Shown: positions 57,356 to 64,000 of the stretch, in pieces
Position numbering within the stretch: position 1 is the first letter of the stretch
How the letters are laid out: each line of letters opens with the position of its first letter
NCBI GenBank assembly: GCA_036245525.1
Contig: BTPG01000006.1
Coordinates: 96,272,191-96,336,190 of the forward strand
DNA from: Semisulcospira habei
Taxonomy: Eukaryota; Mollusca; Gastropoda; Semisulcospiridae
DNA length: 64,000 bases
Direction: 5' to 3'
Translations under genes and position numbers: made by a program
The notes under the pieces: generated by a model
Databases searched by the model: none
What the model was told of the DNA's origin: nothing
Seen by the model: the letters and a program-made list of their open reading frames with translations, nothing else

Positions 57356-60300
57356 CTGAAACGAATAAACGAAATCAATCAGTCAATCTATCAATCAATC
57401 AATCAATCAGTCACAAGGATGATATACAGAGCGATTCCAGGCATCCCAGGATCCCCGTCCTAGCCAAGCCTTATCTATCAAGGCAAGTTTATTTCTCTAA
57501 GAATTTGATCATTCCCTTTCAGCGTAAACAAACGTTGTTCGGAAATCAGCAGTGGTTGAAGTTGCGCGCATTTTTGCTCTTTTTCTCTCTAGCCTCCCAA
57601 ACCCATCCCTTCTACCCCTCAGCCATAAGCAAATCTTCGTCTTTTATGTTCGAGCACACGGCACAAAAACTATAATACCGACAGTGCTAGTGGACGCATT
57701 GGGACTGTGTGCCTTAAGAAAATCCTTATTATTTCAAAGTCAAAAATCCCCAGCCGCCAGGGGAACATGAATATGATGTGGTTTCAGCAAAAGGCACAGA
57801 TCCTCATGAGCCCCCACAACTGCGGGGTCTCATGAGGACCTATACCTCTTGCAGTTAAGCTCAGTTTTTCTCTGCTGCGAACCGGATTTCAGAAACACTC
57901 ACGTTAGGTGTCATGGCAGTGACCACAACAGGCGCTATGAAAGAGCTGGTCATGCCGACAGTCTGCGAGATGCTCCAAACAATGCCGGCGTATTCAGGGG
58001 ACAGTTCCGCAATGTTTGCTACGTAGCCAGTGCACTCGAATCCCAGCAGAAGCATAACAGAAACGGTGTACAGCACGATGAGGAGGTAGTGGGAACTTTC
58101 GACGCGTTCGGGTAGGAATGACATCAGCAGAAGAAGAACTGCTGGCAAAGGTTTGCCTGAAACAAAACTTTTAATATAAGCTTTTTAACTCATTCTACCC
58201 CAACACCAAAATCCTTAAAGTTTGCCCCTGTCCTCTCAAGACTGCATTGCAGTGCAGGACACAGATCGACCATGATAGTTCAAGGGTGATGCCAGAATAG
58301 CTTGGCGCCCGTAGGCGCCAAGCTATTCTGGCATCACCCTTGAACTATCATGGTGGATCCTTATCCTGCTGTAGTGTGTCTGGGGTAGAATGAGTTAAAG
58401 CGATTTCCTCAAGGGCCGAACTTTGATTGCTAAAATATGCCGATACCTGCAGCGGGTTCTCAATACTGTCTTACCTCAACTGAGATGTTTTTTTTTACCC
58501 TTATTGTCACACTCTCTGTAAGTAGGCGCACGACTGAAACAGAGGTTTTCTACTGCCCTGGTGCCCTCTGAGTACACAGGAGATGAGCAGACACGTCTTT
58601 CATTTGGCCACATTCAGACTTCACAAGTCAAGTTAGGCCTTTTGTCCAGCAGTAACCCTAAGAATTTCACGAAGAAGATATTGCGAACTAATAACCCGTT
58701 ATTATCTGGCCATCGTCTTTTAACCCTTTTCATCCTAATACTCCCACTGCTTGAAATAAATTTGACTATGATAGTTCAAGGGAAATAGGAAATTGGTTTA
58801 GGACAACAGTCGGAGTCGGACAAGGCTGCTTGCTCTCACCTACACTTTTCAACATCTTCCTGGAAAGAATCATGACGGACGCTCTGAAAGAACTGTCAGT
58901 ATTGGAGACAGAACAATCAAAAACTTGCGTTCTCGGACGACATTGATGGTCTTGTAGGAACAGAGGAGGAGCTAGCTCAGCTGGTGGTAAATCTGGACAG
59001 TACAGCCATTGCGTTTGGGATGGAAATCAGCGCAGAGAAGACCAAACTGATGACCAAGAACACCAGTGGCATTGGCACTGAAATCATGGGGGGAGGCCAA
59101 AACCTGGAAACAGTTAAGAAATTCAAATACTTAGGAGCCGTTGTGACAGATGAGGGATCAAAACCAGAAATACTGTCCAGGATTGCGCAGACAACAACAG
59201 TGCTGATAAGACTGAAGGCCATATGGAAGGACAGAAACATCACACTCTGCTCCAAGATCAGACTGATGCGCTCCTTAGTCATCTCAGTGTTCTTATATGC
59301 CTCCGAGTCATGGACCCTCACAGCATACCTCGAAAGGAGGATACAAGCCAATGAAATGAGATGTTTTCGAAGGCTGCTTGGCATTTCGTACAGAGATCAC
59401 ATCACGAACGAGGAAGTGGGAAGCAGAATCAGGCAAGCCATCGGGCCCTATGAAGACCTTTTAGCCATTGTAAAAAAACGCAAATTGAAGTGGTATGGGC
59501 ATGTCACGCGATCAGCAGGGCTTGCCAAGACAATCCTGCAAGGCACTGTGCAAGGAGGGCGACGGAGAGGAAGACAGAGAAAAAGATGGGAGAACAATAT
59601 CTCAGAGTGGACAGGACTGAAGCTGAGCAACATACTAAGAATGGCAGAAAACAGAGTGGAATGGAGGGAGCTGGTTGCCAAGTCATCAGTGGTGCCCCAA
59701 CGGTCGGCAAGACTACGGCCGGGATAGATAGAGAGATAGAGTTCAAGGGTGGTGCCAGAATAGCTTGGCGCTAGAGGCGCCAAGCTATTCTGGCACCACC
59801 CTTAAACTAAAATGTTTGATCTATCTCCTAATCTGCAATGTAGCCTTCATAGGACAATAAGCATTTTTTTTAATCAGCCTCAGGATGTAGGCCCTCATGG
59901 GTTAAATTATTCATCCTGTCACAGTAGATCCGTATCTTTTTGTGTAGTGGGTCAGCGAGGGCTGAGTGGGTTAATTTGCGAAAATTCGGTCTGACTGACA
60001 CACAGCGACACTGACAATTTGTTGTGTTTATGATATTTAAACGTTCACTTGCCCTAAACTCTCAACCTTCAACTTGTGTAACCCCTTCGCTGCCAGAGCT
60101 CGTGAGAACTTGTTACCTCTTGCAGGCGTGGAGGGGCGGTGGGGGTGTTCAATTTTTCGGGGCAGTGAAGGGGTTCAGTGATCAGTAACGGTCTGTTGAT
60201 CCATCTCCTGCTACAGTGACAAAACTGAAAGGGATGCTTGCAGTTACTTACAAAGAATGTCGGAAAGTTTCCTCAGTTTGGACGTAGCGAAGCCTTTTGC

Positions 60301-60662
60301 CCCTAAACTGTCTATGAGCTTGGCGGCCACGTAGCCTGCAAATAGCACTCCCGCCCATGGTATACCGCATAGCAAGTCCACCTGCAACATTAGTTATCCA
60401 ATAGACGTTGTTTGGAAATCAGAAGTAGGTCAAAACTGAACGTGGCGACGAAAACAGTGACTGAAACTGAAAGCCCGAACAAACACAAGATGCCGCATGT
60501 CCTCGTACTCACAGTGCCGGTGTCCATGTGCCTGACCCGCTTGAAGTAGACGCGGAAAGAAGACACCATGCAGCTGCTGATCCAGTCCATGCCGAACTGT
60601 GCTGACGTAATGGCCCACACAGGACATGACGTCAGGATCTGACGCCATGGAATCTGGGACTT
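57134..60662 (-). CDS. SLC17-family anion/phosphate transporter, C-terminal four exons
   Basis: Four minus-strand exons (60,662-60,513; 60,381-60,252; 58,156-57,903; 57,355-57,134) join in phase, with GT-AG at every junction. They encode the second half of a major facilitator protein. IPWRQILTSCPVWAITSAQF is in the first, WAGVLFAGYVAAKLID and SKLRKLSDIL in the second, and GYVANIAELSPEYAGIVWSI and SQTVGMTSSFIAPVVV in the third. EEWRWCFVLILVIEL and FYVIFGSSQPQQW are in the last. This block order is diagnostic for the SLC17 group (sialin, vesicular glutamate and Na-phosphate transporters). The exact paralogue and substrate cannot be told. The 5' exons lie beyond 60,662 and are not found within the window. 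Introns contain MITEs and a LINE. Confidence 0.9.
57799..57841. repeat. Hairpin in SLC17 intron
   Basis: GATCCTCATGAGCCCCCACA pairs with TGCGGGGTCTCATGAGGACC. Similar CTCATGAGCCCCC words occur at 56,130, so it may be a truncated relative of the MITE there. Confidence 0.5.
57903..58156 (-). CDS. SLC17-family exon (third)
   Basis: The exon is 254 bases, phase 1 to phase 0. It encodes two or three membrane segments with GYVANIAELSPEYAG, the hallmark helix of the C-terminal half. The acceptor is TTTGTTTCAG and the donor GTGAGT. A TTAA-bounded MITE ends 28 bases upstream of this acceptor. Confidence 0.92.
58185..58398. mobile_element. Palindromic hairpin element, copy 4, full TTAA-bounded MITE
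   Basis: The outer ends TTAACTCATTCTACCCCA ... TGGGGTAGAATGAGTTAA are inverted repeats with TTAA at each side. The core (58,268-58,352) is the AGTTCAAGGGTGATGCCAGA hairpin. This is the most complete copy and defines the whole element at 214 bp. Confidence 0.8.
58783..59739 (+). mobile_element. 5'-truncated LINE, copy 2, inside a hairpin element
   Basis: The insertion has a perfect 10-bp duplication AGTTCAAGGG (58,773-58,782 and 59,740-59,749) and a GATAGATAGAGAGATAG tail. It begins mid reverse transcriptase (VGVGQGCLLSPTLFNIFLER, with a frameshift near 58,915). The catalytic region reads FSDDIDGLV in the shifted frame. It sits in an SLC17 intron in the opposite direction to the gene. Confidence 0.9.
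58984..59727 (+). pseudogene. LINE ORF2 C-terminal frame
   Basis: A 247-codon open frame holds FGMEISAEKTKLM, KKFKYLGAVVTDEG, SVFLYASESWTLT, MRCFRRLLGISYRDHI, LKWYGHVTRSAGLAK and a basic GGRRRGRQRKRW block. It matches the short copy at 3,685-4,065. The endonuclease and most of the RT are missing, so it is inactive. Confidence 0.85.
60079..60178. mobile_element. Hairpin element, 100 bp
   Basis: TAACCCCTTCGCTGCCAG pairs with the reverse complement of the right end (GAACCCCTTCACTGCCCCG). The ends resemble those of the 269-bp MITE at 56,071. Confidence 0.55.
60252..60381 (-). CDS. SLC17-family exon (second)
   Basis: The exon is 130 bases, phase 0 to phase 1. It encodes VDLLCGIPWAGVLFAGYVAA and the KLRKLSDIL end. 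The acceptor is ATGTTGCAG and the donor GTAAGT. Confidence 0.88.
60513..60662 (-). CDS. SLC17-family exon (first of four in window)
   Basis: The exon is 150 bases and phase 0 at both ends, 50 codons, KSQIPWRQIL to HMDTGT. The acceptor is TTTTCCAG and the donor GTGAGT. It covers the transmembrane segment after the central loop. The usual LPTY-like motif reads FRVY here, an unusual substitution. Confidence 0.88.
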
Positions 60663-60863
60663 CTGGAAAACACGAACACACATAAGATATAAATAACACG
60701 TGTGTGTTTGTGTCTCAGTGCTTAGTCGGTTCGTCGGTGGGTGGGTTGGTTGGTAGATCGGTTTTCTCGTTCATAGGCTAGCTGTCGCTTGGTTCGTTTG
60801 TTGGTTGCTTGAATATGTTGTCTGTTGCTTGCTTGCGTGCCTGTTCTTTGAGGCGGGTACATG

Positions 60864-60906
60864 AACCCTTTGGTTGTCGGCTGCGGTAACCGACAGCCAA
60901 AGGGTT
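60864..60906. repeat. Perfect short hairpin, AACCCTTTGG type
   Basis: AACCCTTTGGTTGTCGGCTG...CCGACAGCCAAAGGGTT, a near-perfect palindrome whose ends match those of the 1.4-kb element at 53,986. It may be a core-deleted derivative. Confidence 0.6.
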
Positions 60907-62639
60907 GCGTGGTTTCTTTTTAGTCTGAAGCGACCGGCGTCATACGTCATGATTGATGACTTGCTGTGGGCAATTGAAAATCACGGTACATAAAATTACA
61001 TAAAATTTTACGCTCTCTAAACAACCTCCAAAGGGCACAGATTCTCATAGGCCCATACGTCGGAATCCTTGTGTTCAAATGTTAATACGGATTGGAACAG
61101 GATGGAGACATTTTTCTGTAGCACATTTTGTTTCCAGTACGGCTGCAGACGAAACCAGGACTGTCGCAGCCATGTTTACTGGGGATCAGTAGTTTACACG
61201 GACCTCATTTGGTCCTGTATTTAGTGGTAGTATGCACTATATGACACTTAAAAGGATTTCATTATTTTTTAATAACTTTTTACACTTAATTATATTAAGA
61301 GAAGAAACAATTACGAAAAAGCTTGCTTTGGGCTCAAATATCGTTACTCAACAATAAGGTATCCCAAATCACGTGATCGACACATATACACGCGGACTCC
61401 TTGCCGTAAATTTCGGTGTACCGACGAGTTCTGTTTTATTTGTTCTACTTAAGCTTGTTTGTTTCCCTAAAAAATGCAAACGTATAAAGTTGCTTTGTGC
61501 ATTTTTACGTCTTGATAAAGGTTTGTCACGTTTATTTCCATTCACTTTACCACCGCTTTGCCCGTTTCATTTCGACGCCACAGCACAAAAACAAAACGCA
61601 ACCCACAACACAAATGCTATCTTCGAAACCTATGTCGGAAGAGCAACATGCTGCATGCTGTAAAAGAGAAAGAGTACCACACCACTTGGTTTTAACTGTC
61701 ATGGCTGAGCAAAGTTTCGGAACTTGATTAATTATTTATTGCTGTAACATTTATTTCAATCAGTTGCACTGGCAAGCTATATGTTGTGATGTGCGATCAC
61801 TGCCAGTGCCAATTATGCAGTCTCAGTGATAACTGATAGTACAATAAACTTTATACTGAAAAAATACACAGCACAATGTGAACACGCTTGAAAGTTCATG
61901 CAATGCTTTGTTTAAAACTAAACCCTATCTTGCTAGCAGTAGCCTACTGCACAAAAGAGGAACTTATTTTTCTGCTGCGTAATTTGTAGTTTGTCTGTAT
62001 ATAGACATTTGCAGTTCACTGCAAAGATTCTTAGCAGCTGGCATTAGCACTGACATATATATTGGGATTAAAACGAGAAAGAAAACGGAGAAAGGTGACA
62101 CAGAGATGATTTAATAAATCAGTCAGTCAAGTGATCAAATGAACAGAGGCGCCCAGTGGGTCCAAAGATTGGTGCGACAAATGAAAAAACAAACAAAACA
62201 AAACATGAAAATTGTTTTTCATTAAGGTATATATCAAGATCTATACATGTAGCAAATAAATCGAATGTCAAATTTGAGCTTTGTTTTGATCGACTGACCT
62301 AAGAATGACCTCTCTCTCTTATTGGTGGGACAAATGTCACACCGTCGTACCAAGGTGGGCGCCCGTGAATGAATGAGATATGATGAACAGCTAGTTGTGT
62401 GTGTGTGGGGGGGGGGGGGCACATAATTTATAATGTACACGTACTATTTCTTTCAGTGTTTCCATCACCCACTCATAACACCATTGGGCTTGATGAGTTC
62501 TCATGATTTATGCGAGTGATTTACAAAATTCATGTACTTGCTGCTGTTACATTATTTTCTTACTGGTTTTGACATTTCGATGTAAGATTTACAGTCCCAT
62601 ATTTTAAGCCTGTCCCGCCTAACGCACATGGAGGTTGAC
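60907..62639. other. Non-coding stretch
   Basis: No further transporter exon, gene or known element is recognised. A G-run lies at 62,407-62,420. Confidence 0.35.
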
Positions 62640-63510
62640 TGTATCATTGATATGTGTGTGTACTTAGGTAGCGTTTTGTTTCAGGTGGCAGTTTTGGCCT
62701 CACCTTTAAGTTTGGTGCCCCTGTGCATGTGGCCACCAGTACTATTTACAGAACTGATAGCTGTATGTGAAGGCTAGTTCATGGCCGGTATCACTTATCA
62801 GTGTGAACTGGGCAGCCTATTTTTTTAAGTGATCAGTGGTAGCATCATCCATGATATATGTGTGCATTTGGCCACTGGTACTGTTTACAAAGGTGCTGTT
62901 TACAGAACTAGTGGCTGAGTATGCATATTAGTTCTGTTATTGCTATCAGATGTGGGCTCATCTCTAAGTTTTGGTGCCCCTGTGCATGAGGCCAATAGTA
63001 CTTTTCACAGAACTGGTGGATGCATGTGCAGTGTGATTAACTGTACACATGAGATTTGTAGGTGGGCAGCTAAAATACAGGCAGTCAATACAAGCCACAT
63101 TAACCTCAAATCTCTATATAAGTATAGGTTTTACAGTCCACTAATGCCCATCAATATACAATTGTGGGTGTTTTGCGGTTGTGTGTGTGTATGTGGGGTG
63201 GGGTTGAAAGAGGGGCGGTATGGCACCTATTACTGTGTATGTGTATGTACAAAACCTACATTACAAACAAACATAAATAAATAATTTGAAGAAGTTATTT
63301 GGGTTTACCGCCGCTCAGGTGACTACGGCCATCTCACGGCGGTTAAATAAATAAGATAAAGTAAGTCAAAGATACCTGGGACATATGAATGCTAAGTAAA
63401 GGATAGATTATGAACATGCACAGAAGTACATTTTTTTGGTGGGTGTTCTGCAGTTTTGTGTGTGTAACTGGAGTGGGGTTGGGTATGGCACCTATTACGA
63501 TGTACGTGTA
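62640..63510. repeat. Tandemly arranged LINE-related units
   Basis: GGTGCCCCTGTGCATGWGGCC with a following AGTACT-TT-ACAGAACTGRT block occurs at about 62,718 and 62,975, with a shorter form at 62,866. TGTACAAAACCTACATTACA occurs at 63,246 and 63,926. The reverse complement of the GTGCATGTGGCCACC word belongs to the LINE fragment at 63,515-63,905, so these may be inverted pieces of that family. Confidence 0.45.
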
Positions 63511-63905
63511 TAAGACATAAGACATTTATTCACCAAGTAAAACGTTCCAAAGATTTTTGTGTGGCATGGCGACAGTAAAATACATCTTTACTTGCAGGGC
63601 ATTTATCATGTCATACACTCAGTTGGTGATCATCCTGTATACAGCACTAAAAGATAGATAAACACAATATTAAACACAAATCAATCATATGTCACAAATC
63701 ATGAACTCACGTTGTTCCATGGATGGTGATGTACTGAGGACAGCTTTTGGAAAGAAACTGCATCTGAATCGAGGTGTTCTGGCTTTCAAAGCATGGAACT
63801 GCCGGCCAGAGGGCATAAGCTCGAAGAGATGATTGGCTGGGTGTGACAGATCTGACAGAATAGTACTGGTGGCCACATGCACAGAGGCACCATGGTGTAT
63901 GTTTT
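63511..63905 (-). pseudogene. Minus-strand LINE C-terminus with 3' UTR
   Basis: The minus strand encodes HPANHLFELMPSGRQF, ALKARTPRF and FFPKAV, a frequent C-terminal ending of LINE ORF2 proteins. A UTR follows, ending AATAAATGTCTTATGTCTTA (63,512-63,535). A GATGTRYGTRTA word lies on both sides and may be an imperfect target duplication. Confidence 0.6.
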
Positions 63906-64000
63906 TATGCTGCATGCTGATGTGTATGTACAAAACCTACATTACAAACAAACAAATAAATAAATAATTTAAATAAATAAGATAAAGTAAGTCTAAGGTA

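Larger units (their letters stand above)
58720..59905. mobile_element. Palindromic hairpin element, copy 5, split by a LINE
   Basis: The left part starts TTAACCCTTTTCATCC at 58,720 and reaches ATGATAGTTCAAGGG at 58,782. The core hairpin resumes at 59,740 (AGTTCAAGGGTGGTGCCAGA to CCACCCTTAAACT at 59,809). A GGGTTAAA near 59,900 is a possible right end. AGTTCAAGGG is duplicated at the LINE edges. Confidence 0.7.

Overview
The window reads as a stretch of animal nuclear genome, most likely a marine mollusc or other lophotrochozoan. The taxon is an inference from the mix of element types, not from a marker gene. There is one intron-bearing metazoan gene, an SLC17-family transporter. Almost everything else is transposable elements, their relics, hairpin MITEs, satellites and long (CT)n, (CA)n and (TG)n microsatellites. 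I see no bacterial operons, rRNA, CRISPR array or free-standing tRNA gene.

Layout. Positions 1-16,500 hold old repeats: a Penelope-related fragment, a degenerate array, a 180-bp-class satellite interrupted by a LINE, two tRNA-derived SINEs, a Tc1-like transposase relic, LINE 3' ends and two dispersed duplications. Positions 16,530-41,140 form one nested structure. A Penelope-like element (reverse transcriptase plus GIY-YIG ORF at 16,676-17,884) has a (CT)n tract in its 3' part. An APE-type LINE (called LINE A here) sits in that tract. A Polinton/Maverick (19,088-35,870) sits in the 5' leader of LINE A. A second LINE with an intact 666-codon ORF sits inside the Polinton with a 13-bp target-site duplication. 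A third LINE fragment interrupts the reverse transcriptase of LINE A. Positions 41,140-53,700 are mainly non-coding, with a decayed LINE, a second satellite and microsatellites.

The Polinton is the biological centre. It has near-identical ~155-bp terminal inverted repeats and a TGTGTT target duplication. It carries a DDE integrase, a protein-primed-type DNA polymerase B, an FtsK/A32-like packaging ATPase, a probable double-jelly-roll capsid protein, several small membrane proteins and four compact ORFs I cannot name. All are intronless and tightly packed, so this is the layout of an integrated virus-like element. The polymerase is broken exactly at its catalytic YxDTDS motif. No adenovirus-type cysteine protease is visible. 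Several genes share the start context AATAAAAATGAC.

Positions 53,700-64,000 hold four minus-strand exons of the SLC17 transporter, whose splice phases agree across all three introns. They lie among TTAA-bounded hairpin elements. One hairpin supplies the last codons and the stop codon of the transporter, and another ends 28 bp from a splice acceptor. The LINE copy at 58,783-59,739 sits inside a third hairpin with a 10-bp target duplication.
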